From: CAYWTX01 sp964461295
GTDB taxonomy: Bacteria; Planctomycetota; Phycisphaerae; SM23-33
Length of the DNA: 27,194 bases
Assembly (NCBI GenBank): GCA_964461295.1
Contig: CAYWTX010000311.1
Coordinates: 1-27,194, forward strand
Direction: 5' to 3'
Part shown: positions 7,210 through 13,732 of the stretch, piece after piece
How the letters are laid out: every line of letters begins with the position of its first letter
Position numbering within the stretch: the first letter of the stretch is position 1
Program-made: the position numbers and the translations under genes
The notes under the pieces: model-generated
The model's database searches: none
Told to the model about the DNA's origin: nothing
Seen by the model: the letters and a program-made list of their open reading frames with translations, nothing else

Positions 7210-9246
7210 CTATGCCTTCTCCACCTTCGCGAGGGTGGCTTTGCCCTTGGTGTCGCGCTCGGTCCGCAGGGCCTCCACAAACTGTTCCACGCTCATCGAG
7301 CCCTGGTCGGCCCCCGAACGGTGCCGCACCGACACGGCGCCGGCCTGGACTTCGCGCTGCCCGACCACGGCCATGTAGGGCACCTTGTCGAGGGTGGCCC
7401 GGCGGATCTTGGCGCCGATCTTATCGGAGTCGGCGTCCAGTTCCACGCGGAAGCCCGCGTCGCGCAGCGCCTTGGCCACGCCGGCGGCGTAGTCGGCGAA
7501 CTTGTCGCTGACCGGCAGCACGGCCGCCTGCACCGGCGCAAGCCACAGCGGGAACGCGCCGGCGTAGTGCTCGATCAGCACGCCGATGAACCGCTCCATC
7601 GAGCCGAACGGCGCCCGGTGGATCATGACCGGACGATGGGCCGCGTTGTCGGCCCCGGCGTACTCCAGGTCGAACCGCTCCGGCAGATTGTAGTCCACCT
7701 GGATGGTGCCGAGCTGCCACTCGCGCCCGAGGCAGTCCTTGACGACGAAGTCGATCTTCGGCCCGTAGAACGCCGCCTCGCCGCGTTCCTCGGTGAAGTT
7801 CATGCCGATCTCGCGGACCACGTTGCGGATGTTCTCCTCGGCGCGGTCCCAGTTCTCGCTCCTGCCGACGTACTTGTCGCTACCCGGGTCGCGCAGGCCC
7901 ACGCGGACGCGGTAGTCGCCGATCCCCAGCACGTCGAGCACCAACTTGACCAGTTCCACGCACGATTGCAGCTCGCCCTCGAGCTGCTCGGCCGTGCAGA
8001 ACAGGTGGGCGTCGTCCTGGGTGAACCCGCGCACGCGGGTCAGCCCGTTGAGCTCGCCGGACTGCTCAAAGCGGTACACGGTGCCGAACTCGCTGAGCCG
8101 GATCGGCAGGTCGCGGTAGCTTCGCTGGGCGGCCTTGTAGATCTGGATGTGGTGCGGGCAGTTCATGGGCTTGAGCAGGTAGCCTTCCTGCTCGACGTCG
8201 CCCCGGTTGGCGTGCTCGGCGCAGCATGTGGGCTGGTCGCCATCGCCCATCAGGATGGGCGGGTACTGCGAGTCCTTGTAGTACGGGAAGTGTCCGCTGG
8301 TGCGGTACATCGCCAGGCGCCCGATGTGGGGGGTGTACACGGCCTGGTAGCCGCGGCTGCGAAGTTCGCCGCGCAGCCAGGTTTCCAGTTCGCCGCGGAT
8401 GACGGCGCCGTTGGGCATCCACAGCGGCAGGCCCGGCCCCACGGCGTCGCTGAGGAGGAACAGCCCGAGTTGCTTGCCCAGCACGCGGTGGTCGCGTTTG
8501 CGGGCTTCCTCGATCCGCAGCAGTTGCGCGGCCAGATCCTTCTCGCTGAAGAACGCCGTGCCGTATACGCGGGTGAGCATGGCCTTGGTTTCGTCGCCGC
8601 GCCAGTAAGCCCCGGCGGCGGCGAGCAGCTTGAACGCGCGGACCTTGCCGGTGTGGGGCAGGTGCGGGCCGCGGCACAAGTCGGTGAAGTCGCCCTCGCG
8701 GTACAGGCTGACGGCCTGCACGCCCTCGGAGGCGACCAGGTCGTCGATCATCTCGGCCTTGTACTTCTGGCCGAGCGATTCGAACCGGCGCTTCGCCTCA
8801 TCCACGCGGAGTTCGATCCGCTCCAGCGGGATCTTCTCGCCCACGATCTTCCGCATCTCCTCCTCGATCTTCGGCAGGTCCTCGACCCCGACGGGGGCGG
8901 GCAGGTCGAAGTCGTAGTAGAAGCCGTACTGGAAGTCGTCGGTGAGGGCCGGGCCGATGGTGTACTGCACCTCGGCCCCGTACAGCCGGCGCATGGCGTG
9001 GGCCAGCACGTGCGCGGTGGTGTGCCGCAGGACGGCCAGCCCGGCCGCGTCGCGGTCGGTGACGATGCGCAGGCTGTGCGTGCCTTCGTCGATCGAGGCC
9101 GTGATGTCGCGCAGCAGGCCGTCGATGTCGGCCGCCAGAGCGGCCTCGGCCAGACGCGGGGAGATTTCCGCGGCGACCTCGGCGGCGGTGACGGGCCGGC
9201 CATAGGTCTTCTCAGAACCGTCGGGAAGGGTCACTCTAACGTCCAT
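7210..9246 (-). CDS. thrS: Threonine-tRNA ligase
   Basis: 678 residues (E. coli enzyme 642). It charges tRNA-Thr with threonine. Domains in order: TGS domain (1-62, VRVTLPDGSEKTY); second additional (editing) domain with HVLAH (79-83), the HxxxH editing site; class II core with LKPMNCPHHIQIY, SEFGTVYRF (motif 2), GLTRVRGFTQDDAHLFC and HRAPFGSMERF (motif 3), which supply the Cys/His/His zinc ligands of the family; and an anticodon-binding domain with WLAPVQAAVLPVS. Between YKDSQYPPI and LKPMNCP there is an extra loop of roughly 20 residues (with CC and His) absent from E. coli. The start is the ATG at 9246, with AGAGGAG (9252-9258) upstream. First gene of thrS-infC-rpmI-rplT, with a promoter about 190 bases upstream. 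Confidence 0.97.
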   Translation of the reverse strand: MDVRVTLPDGSEKTYGRPVTAAEVAAEISPRLAEAALAADIDGLLRDITASIDEGTHSLRIVTDRDAAGLAVLRHTTAHVLAHAMRRLYGAEVQYTIGPALTDDFQYGFYYDFDLPAPVGVEDLPKIEEEMRKIVGEKIPLERIELRVDEAKRRFESLGQKYKAEMIDDLVASEGVQAVSLYREGDFTDLCRGPHLPHTGKVRAFKLLAAAGAYWRGDETKAMLTRVYGTAFFSEKDLAAQLLRIEEARKRDHRVLGKQLGLFLLSDAVGPGLPLWMPNGAVIRGELETWLRGELRSRGYQAVYTPHIGRLAMYRTSGHFPYYKDSQYPPILMGDGDQPTCCAEHANRGDVEQEGYLLKPMNCPHHIQIYKAAQRSYRDLPIRLSEFGTVYRFEQSGELNGLTRVRGFTQDDAHLFCTAEQLEGELQSCVELVKLVLDVLGIGDYRVRVGLRDPGSDKYVGRSENWDRAEENIRNVVREIGMNFTEERGEAAFYGPKIDFVVKDCLGREWQLGTIQVDYNLPERFDLEYAGADNAAHRPVMIHRAPFGSMERFIGVLIEHYAGAFPLWLAPVQAAVLPVSDKFADYAAGVAKALRDAGFRVELDADSDKIGAKIRRATLDKVPYMAVVGQREVQAGAVSVRHRSGADQGSMSVEQFVEALRTERDTKGKATLAKVEKA

Positions 9247-9430
9247 GGGCGCTCCTCTTGCCCGTGCCTGGGCACAGCCTTTCGGCGGCGGGCAGGTGCG
9301 CTGGAAACAGAAACGGCACGCGAGCGATGCGTGCGCACCACGACGCCGCCCAAGCTGTGCCAACCCGGGCGATCACAATTGCGTCGTCGTATGCGCCACA
9401 AGCATCATTCGCGTGCCGCTCAATTCGCAT

Positions 9431-9459
9431 AAAGTAGCGTACTCGTGCAGCCCTGTCAA
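9431..9459 (-). promoter_or_regulatory. Promoter of thrS
   Basis: Minus strand: TTGACA (9454-9459, consensus -35), 17-base spacer, TACTTT (9431-9436). The predicted start near 9424 leaves a leader of about 180 bases. No T-box specifier pattern was recognised. Confidence 0.55.
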
Positions 9460-9492
9460 TTGCGAATTGCGGATTTCGGATTGCTGACTTCG
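9458..9492. repeat. Five-unit 7-base tandem repeat upstream of thrS -35 box
   Basis: Units in exact phase: AATTGCG, AATTGCG, GATTTCG, GATTGCT, GACTTCG. The array abuts the -35 box of thrS, the place where UP elements or activator sites sit, and shares its unit with the array at the sulfatase stop. Confidence 0.7.
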
Positions 9493-9610
9493 GCGGAAGC
9501 AGCCCGAACTCAGCTTAACGGTGATATCGGCAATCGAATGGAAGAGATTGAACTGATCGAACGTGACCTTGCACACGAGCCCCCTGAGGGAACAACGCAG
9601 TCGGCAACGC

Positions 9611-9631
9611 TGATCCCCATCCGGCGATCAG
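9611..9631 (-). terminator. Stem-loop over the stop of the small peptide ORF
   Basis: GCTGATC and GATCAGC flank a loop of about 10 bases and overlap the TGA stop of the 25-codon ORF. There is no T-run, so termination is uncertain. Confidence 0.25.
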
Positions 9632-9705
9632 CACATGGCCGCGAAGCTCAGCAGGATGAACAGTGCCATCTTGAACTTACGACGCATACTCGCGCTGGAC
9701 CACAC
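9628..9705 (-). CDS. Small membrane peptide ORF (25 residues)
   Basis: GTG start at 9705, stop TGA at 9628-9630. Residues: a short polar start, a basic patch MRRKFK, then the hydrophobic stretch MALFILLSFAAMC to the end, long enough for one short membrane helix and ending in Cys. AGGAGGTGATC (9707-9717) precedes the start with 6 bases between AGGAGG and GTG; all 11 bases are complementary to the conserved 3' end of 16S rRNA, the best ribosome binding site in the window. An in-frame ATG at 9687 is too far from it. An extended -10 promoter (TGGTAGAAT) lies about 50 bases upstream and a 7-base-pair stem-loop covers the stop. The hydrophobic part resembles a lipoprotein signal but nothing follows the Cys. 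No family recognised; it could be a membrane peptide, a leader peptide or a type I toxin-like peptide. Confidence 0.45.
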   Translation of the reverse strand: MWSSASMRRKFKMALFILLSFAAMC

Positions 9706-9758
9706 CGATCACCTCCTGGGGCAATCTCAGTCTTCCGCTTGCCGCACCCAATGCCTCG

Positions 9759-9767
9759 ATTCTACCA
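9759..9767 (-). promoter_or_regulatory. Extended -10 promoter of the small peptide ORF
   Basis: Minus strand TGGTAGAAT is an extended -10 element (TGn plus TAGAAT, five of six). There is no good -35 box, as is common for this class. The predicted start is near 9752. Confidence 0.4.
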
Positions 9768-9872
9768 CGCGCCGAGACGGCGCGAAGGGGGGCAGTGCCC
9801 GGAATCCCCACAAACACGGGCAGAAGATAAACCTGGCAATCTTCGTAAGATGCGCAAGATGTGCGGTCTATG

Positions 9873-9941
9873 GGGTTTCAAGACCCGCCGAGGCGCGTCG
9901 GCCCTGGCCCCGGGCTTCCTCCTGGGGCGATCCTGAAACCC
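9873..9941. ncRNA. Possible three-way-junction RNA
   Basis: An 8-base outer stem, GGGTTTCA (9873-9880) with TGAAACCC (9934-9941), encloses two hairpins. One is GCCGA/TCGGC with a 6-base loop (about 9887-9902); the other is GCCCC/GGGGC with a 12-base loop (about 9907-9928). It lies before the promoter of the plus-strand gene and behind that of the minus-strand peptide. The strand is undetermined and no known family is matched. Confidence 0.25.
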
Positions 9942-10001
9942 AGCGACGTGAGTCCTGGAGTCCCGGACACATCGACGCCCGATCCCGACGTGCAAGATGT
10001 G

Positions 10002-10030
10002 TTGTCGCCGAACCGCGACGGGCGTATCAT
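10002..10030 (+). promoter_or_regulatory. Promoter of the FlgT-like gene
   Basis: TTGTCG (10002-10007), 17-base spacer, TATCAT (10025-10030). The same TATCAT -10 box and 17-base spacing occur before prfB. The start near 10037 leaves about 50 bases of leader. Confidence 0.6.
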
Positions 10031-10087
10031 GGTTGGCGAGTTGGACAGTCGGGCACTGAGCCGATCGCCCCCTCGTGAGGATGAGCC

Positions 10088-11272
10088 ATGAACCAGTCGG
10101 ACGCTCGCGCGATCGTCGTACTCCTGCTGACGGCCCTGTTGCCCCTCGCCGCCGCGCGCGCCCAGCCGGCCCGGCCGGGCGAGGGTGTCGAAACCTGGGT
10201 CAGCGCTACCGACGGGGCGCCGGGGGCCGACCTGAAGGCCCAGGACGAGGCGACCGCGGCAGCGCTGCGCAAGGCCGTCGAGCAGACCTGCGGCGTGTTC
10301 ATCAAGAGCCAGACCGACGTCGAGAACTACACGGCCATCTATGACAAGGTGCTGTCCGACACGGCCGGGTACGTCCTGAAGTACGAGGTGGAGCGGACCT
10401 GGAAGGCCGAAGGCCTGACGTGGGTGAAGGTGAGGGCGCTGGTTTCGACGAGGAAGTTCAGCGAGAAGTGGAGCAGCATCGCGCACACGGTGAACCGGGC
10501 GAACAACCCCCGCGTGCTGATCGTGATCGCCGAGGCGACCAACTGGATCCTGAACGAGCCGACGTACGACTACGACGGGGTGGGAACGGTGCAGGGGAAG
10601 GTGGAGAAGCTTTTCCTCAAGCACGGGCTGGAGGTCGTCGACAGGGCGTCGTCGGAGGGGCTGAAGTCGCGAGACCTGATCCTGGCCGAGGAAAAGGGCG
10701 ACACCAAGACGATCGCGTCGGTGGCTGCCCGGTTCCACGCCGACGTGGTGGTGATCGGCAAGGCGACGGGGCGGTTCAACCGCACCGTTGAGCTGGGCGG
10801 CCTGACCCTCAACCAGTACCAGGCCACGTGGAACGTCAAGGCGATCCAGGCGGACTCGGCCCGCGTTCTGGCGGCCGAGAAGTACGGGCCGGAACTGGTC
10901 ACCTCGTCGAAGAACCGGGCGGAGGACCAGGCGCTGGCGAAGCTGGCGGAGGAGTCGGCCCCGAAGTTCCTGGAGGCCCTGGTGGGGGCGTGGCGGAAGC
11001 GCACGCAGGTGCGGACGACCTACCCGTTGTCGATCAAGGGCATGACGTTCAAGGAGTGGAGCGAGTTCAAGGCGGAAGTGGAGAAGCTTCGCGGCACGGA
11101 CGCCCTGCGGCTTCGCGAGATCACCAACGACGTGGCCGCCATCGACATCGAGTACCGCTACGACGCGCAGAACCTCGCCCAGCGGCTGGTCGAACTCAAG
11201 AGCGTCAAGCTGGACGTGATCGAGATCACCGGCGGGCAACTGAAGCTGAAGGTGCTCAAGCCGAAAGAATGA
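10088..11272 (+). CDS. Secreted FlgT/LPP20-like protein
   Basis: 394 residues. The N-terminus is a signal peptide (basic start, then IVVLLLTALLPLAAARA, with cleavage likely after ARA). Residues about 50-125 (DEATAAALRKAVEQTCGVFI, TDVENYTAIYDKVLSDTAGYV, then a TWVKVRALV strand) match the N-terminal domain of FlgT/LPP20-type envelope proteins. The middle (NNPRVLIVIAE at about 138, GLEVVDRASSEGLKSRD, FHADVVVIGKATGRF) looks like the CsgG/LpoB-type fold found in the same proteins. The last about 100 residues are unassigned. FlgT helps build the flagellar H/T ring in Vibrio, but no flagellar gene is near, so a general periplasmic or outer-membrane role is more likely. The start is the ATG at 10088, with GAGG 7 bases upstream; another ATG at 10081 is out of frame. 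Confidence 0.8.
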   Translation: MNQSDARAIVVLLLTALLPLAAARAQPARPGEGVETWVSATDGAPGADLKAQDEATAAALRKAVEQTCGVFIKSQTDVENYTAIYDKVLSDTAGYVLKYEVERTWKAEGLTWVKVRALVSTRKFSEKWSSIAHTVNRANNPRVLIVIAEATNWILNEPTYDYDGVGTVQGKVEKLFLKHGLEVVDRASSEGLKSRDLILAEEKGDTKTIASVAARFHADVVVIGKATGRFNRTVELGGLTLNQYQATWNVKAIQADSARVLAAEKYGPELVTSSKNRAEDQALAKLAEESAPKFLEALVGAWRKRTQVRTTYPLSIKGMTFKEWSEFKAEVEKLRGTDALRLREITNDVAAIDIEYRYDAQNLAQRLVELKSVKLDVIEITGGQLKLKVLKPKE

Positions 11273-11422
11273 ACGGGGGCGACGCGGAACGGCGTTTCCG
11301 GGTTTGCCCGGGGGTGACTCGTATACTACTGTGCTGATTGAGGAGCGAAGCAGGAGCGAAAGGGGCTCCGGCCATTCCACGTGAGGGCGAGGGATGGCGC
11401 CGAGAAGGGAGGTACAGGGACG

Positions 11423-11620
11423 ATGGAAGCGATCGACAACACGTGCCGGTTCAGGAACGCCAGTTTGCAGGCCGCCATTGATTTCATTGGGGTCCGGGCG
11501 AGTGAACTGAACAAACCGCTGCCGAAGCAGCAATCGTCGGACGACGGCGCACTGGCCCGCGCGAGGTCATACGTGCATAGCGAGATGACGCTGATGGACC
11601 ACGTGGACTGTCTGGCTTGA
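11423..11620 (+). CDS. Possible small protein, 65 residues
   Basis: ATG at 11423 preceded by AAGGGAGG (11405-11412), about 10 bases away. Codon third positions are mostly G or C like the neighbouring genes, which favours coding. The sequence begins MEAIDNTCRFRNASLQAAID and ends SEMTLMDHVDCLA; it is soluble, has two Cys and no membrane segment. A TATACT box at 11322-11327 could drive it, but no good -35 is seen. It sits 150 bases after the FlgT-like gene and ends before a hairpin shared with the convergent kinase gene. Nothing overlaps it on the other strand. No family recognised; it may be spurious. Confidence 0.4.
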   Translation: MEAIDNTCRFRNASLQAAIDFIGVRASELNKPLPKQQSSDDGALARARSYVHSEMTLMDHVDCLA

Positions 11621-11676
11621 TGGTGGCGGTGCGGCCAGATGGCTTCGTTCGGGGCGCGGCGCCTTGGTGAAGGCAA

Positions 11677-11695
11677 CCGGCTCGACACGAGCCGG
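11677..11695. terminator. Hairpin between convergent genes
   Basis: Perfect 8-base-pair stem, CCGGCTCG (11677-11684) with CGAGCCGG (11688-11695), loop ACA. It lies between the 3' ends of the 65-residue ORF and the kinase gene. There is no strong T-run, but the position suggests a bidirectional terminator. Confidence 0.45.
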
Positions 11696-11735
11696 CTCTG
11701 TTGGCCCTTCCGCCCAGGAAGACTTCGCCTCGTCG

Positions 11736-12584
11736 TCATTCTTCCCGCCAGGTGGCCTTCTCGGGCTGACGGTGGTCTTCCATCTCGGCCGTGGGGCTGG
11801 CCAGGCGGCCGGAGGCGTGCTGTTCGCGGAGGAATCGCCTTCGGACGGCCTTGTACAGCTTGTTCACGCGGCGGTAGAGCCGGTTGAACGCCCCGTGCCG
11901 GCGGGAGAGTTCCTCCTCCTCCGGGCGCAGTTCGTGCGGGGCGAGGCGCCGCTTGTGCTTGTACAAGTGGTAGATGTCGCCGGCCTGCATGTGCCGCACG
12001 ATGAACGGCGGCAGCCAGCGCAACGGCCGGGGCATCGGGTAATCGCGATAGCCGGCGACCTGGAAGTCGATGAGGAACGGCCGGCCGTCGGGGGTGACGA
12101 GGATGTTGGAGCGTTTGTTGGCGTCGCCGTAGCCGACGCCGCGGGCGTGGATGGCCCGGATCACGGCGGCGAGGCGGTCGAAGAACTCCGGCGGCGGCAG
12201 GCACTGGAGGTGATCCAGCGGCTGCGCGTCGATGTACTCGATGGCGTAGGCGGTGTGGCTGAGGGATCCCGCCCAGCGAGGCACGCCCTCCAGACCCGCC
12301 AGGTGCGCGTACACGTCGCGCTCGTGATGGTGCAGCCAGCGGCCGTACCATCGCATCGGCAAGCCCCAGAAGACTTGTTCGCGGCCGAACTTGACCACCA
12401 CGCGCGGGATGGCGTTGCCGGCGGGGGCGCCGGCGGCGGGGTCGAGTTCATACAGGCACGTGGCCGCGAAGAAATCGTGCTTGAAGACGCGTACGAGGCG
12501 GTAGTTCCCTCCGGGCAGCGTGACCCGGCGCGGCGGCGGCTGCCGCAGCGCGAAGAGCTGCGAATTGTGGCGGCGTCTTCTCAT
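11736..12584 (-). CDS. WaaP/RIO-like atypical kinase family protein
   Basis: 282 residues. It has the small-kinase layout of lipopolysaccharide core and RIO-type kinases. A VVVKFGRE strand near residue 64 supplies the ATP-binding Lys. AIEYIDAQPLDHL is the hinge region. GVGYGDANKRSNILVTPDGR (about 150-170) is the catalytic loop, with Tyr-Gly-Asp in place of His-x-Asp but with the Asp and the downstream Asn kept. LIDFQ replaces the usual DFG metal-binding motif. The C-terminal 70 residues are strongly basic and helical (KHKRRLAPHEL, RLYRRVNKLYKAVRRRF), which could bind membrane or sugar phosphates. The likely role is phosphorylation of an envelope sugar or a protein; the substrate is unknown. 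The start is the ATG at 12584 with AGGA 10 bases upstream; a TATACT box at 12623-12628 may be its promoter. It lies 77 bases downstream of pyrF. Confidence 0.72.
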   Translation of the reverse strand: MRRRRHNSQLFALRQPPPRRVTLPGGNYRLVRVFKHDFFAATCLYELDPAAGAPAGNAIPRVVVKFGREQVFWGLPMRWYGRWLHHHERDVYAHLAGLEGVPRWAGSLSHTAYAIEYIDAQPLDHLQCLPPPEFFDRLAAVIRAIHARGVGYGDANKRSNILVTPDGRPFLIDFQVAGYRDYPMPRPLRWLPPFIVRHMQAGDIYHLYKHKRRLAPHELRPEEEELSRRHGAFNRLYRRVNKLYKAVRRRFLREQHASGRLASPTAEMEDHRQPEKATWREE

Positions 12585-12661
12585 GGCCGAAGTCCTGGCC
12601 CGCGGGGGCGAGGAGGAAAGGAAGTATAGGGACTAAGGGGATTGTGGGGATAGCGCATCTG

Positions 12662-13600
12662 TCACAGCGCGGAGCGGATGTCACCGGCGAAGGCCTTGGC
12701 GGCCGCGGCGACGGCGGACTTCCAGTCCATGCCCGCGTACTGCTTGTTCTCGTGGGCGTAGAGGACCGAGCGGCTGGCGTTGACGATGGCGCCCGTGCCG
12801 TCGCGGAAGCAGGCGGCGCAGTCGGCCGCGGCGGCGCCTTGGGCGCCATAGCCGGGGACCAGGAAGATCTGCCGCGGCATGAGCCGGCGCAGGAGGCGGG
12901 CCTCGTCGGGGTAGGTGGCTCCCACGACCGCGCCCACGCAACTGAAGCCCTTCTCGCCCACCAGCCCGTCGCCGTCGCCGAGCCTGGCTACCAGCTCGGC
13001 CACGTGAACGTGGAGCTTTCTGCCGGCCGCGTCGGCGAAGTCCTGCACGTAGGCGCCGCTGGGGTTGCTCGTGCGGACCAGCACGAACAGCCCGCGTCCG
13101 GCCGCGGCGCCCGCCTGAACGAACGGGGCGATTCCGTCGGCGCCGAGGTAGGGGTTCACCGTTACCGCGTCCGTGCCTTCGGGGCGTTCCAGGTGCCCAC
13201 GGGCGTACGCGGCCGCGGTCGAGCCGATGTCGTTGCGCTTCACGTCGCCGATGACCAGCAGCCCAAGCTGGCGGGCCCAGGCCGTCACCTGCTCGTAGAC
13301 CTGCACGCCGGCGGCGCCGTACGCCTCGAAGTAGGCCGACTGGGGTTTGACGGCGGGCACGGCGGGCGCGGCCGCGTCGAGCACGCCCCAGCAGAACTCG
13401 GCGATGCGGGCAAGCTGGCCGGCGGCATCGCCGGGCGCGGCGGTGCGCAGCGCGGGCGGCAGCTTGTCGTACTGCGGGTCGATCCCGACGCACACGGGGG
13501 CGTTCTTGGCGGCGATGGCGGTCAGCAGGCGGTCGGCGAAATTCGGCACGGGCAAGTTCCTCTTGTCCAAGTTGGGCAGGAGCAGTTCTCTCAGACTCAC
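12662..13600 (-). CDS. pyrF: Orotidine 5'-phosphate decarboxylase
   Basis: Converts OMP to UMP, the last step of de novo pyrimidine synthesis. 312 residues from the GTG at 13600. Key motifs: APVCVGIDPQYDKLP near residue 34 (first substrate-binding Asp), VKPQSAYFEAYGAAG, and VIGDVKRNDIGSTAAAYA, which holds the catalytic Asp-x-Lys-x-x-Asp. Next come VNPYLGADGIAPF, FVLVRTSNPSG and FLVPGYGAQGA for phosphate binding. The long insertions and length fit the type 2 (about 270-310 residue) PyrF. The start is uncertain: GTG at 13549 is followed directly by the conserved NFADRL and has AGAGGA 9 bases before it, while a weak CACAAT -10 box at 13605-13610 would put transcription close to 13600. The shorter form would have 295 residues. 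It is divergent from prfB. Confidence 0.93.
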   Translation of the reverse strand: MSLRELLLPNLDKRNLPVPNFADRLLTAIAAKNAPVCVGIDPQYDKLPPALRTAAPGDAAGQLARIAEFCWGVLDAAAPAVPAVKPQSAYFEAYGAAGVQVYEQVTAWARQLGLLVIGDVKRNDIGSTAAAYARGHLERPEGTDAVTVNPYLGADGIAPFVQAGAAAGRGLFVLVRTSNPSGAYVQDFADAAGRKLHVHVAELVARLGDGDGLVGEKGFSCVGAVVGATYPDEARLLRRLMPRQIFLVPGYGAQGAAAADCAACFRDGTGAIVNASRSVLYAHENKQYAGMDWKSAVAAAAKAFAGDIRSAL

Positions 13601-13650
13601 ACTACATTGTGGACGCTCCTGTCGTTACGAACAAGGGCTGCGCTCTCCGG

Positions 13651-13679
13651 CGAATCGCGGCGAATCGCGGCGATCGCGG
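13651..13679. repeat. 10-base direct repeat between pyrF and prfB
   Basis: CGAATCGCGG occurs twice in tandem (13651-13670), followed by CGATCGCGG. It lies directly upstream of the prfB -35 box in a divergent promoter region, so it could be a regulator site or simple repeat sequence. Confidence 0.45.
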
Positions 13680-13708
13680 TTGCCGCCGCGCGGGGAGGGT
13701 GCTATCAT
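13680..13708 (+). promoter_or_regulatory. Promoter of prfB
   Basis: TTGCCG (13680-13685), 17-base spacer, TATCAT (13703-13708). The predicted start is near 13715, just before AGGAG and the ATG at 13733. Confidence 0.65.
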
Positions 13709-13732
13709 GCGGGGGGGCAGGAGACTGTCGGC

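Larger units (their letters stand above)
9247..10087. other. 841-base spacer between divergent thrS and the FlgT-like gene
   Basis: Lower in G+C than its surroundings. From left to right it holds the thrS leader (about 180 bases), the thrS promoter (9431-9459), a 7-base repeat array (9458-9492), a stretch with no clear feature (9493-9608), a small stem-loop (9611-9631), a 25-codon ORF with promoter (9628-9767), a possible three-way-junction RNA (9873-9941) and the promoter of the next plus-strand gene (10002-10030). No known RNA family was recognised. Confidence 0.6.

Noticed and set aside
9247..9424. T-box leader before thrS
   Set aside because: No T-box bulge sequence or terminator/antiterminator pair could be recognised.
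7321..9432. Plus-strand ORF of 703 codons
   Set aside because: Antisense to thrS, with repetitive Val/Ala/Gln/His composition typical of a shadow frame.
9707..9717. Plus-strand copy of the 16S rRNA 3' end (GATCACCTCCT)
   Set aside because: No other 16S sequence surrounds it. The minus-strand reading as a Shine-Dalgarno before a GTG with its own promoter explains it better.
9445..9936. Plus-strand ORF of 163 codons in the thrS spacer
   Set aside because: No ribosome binding site. It crosses a repeat array, the reverse strand of the small-peptide gene and the RNA candidate, and its composition is unlike that of neighbouring genes.
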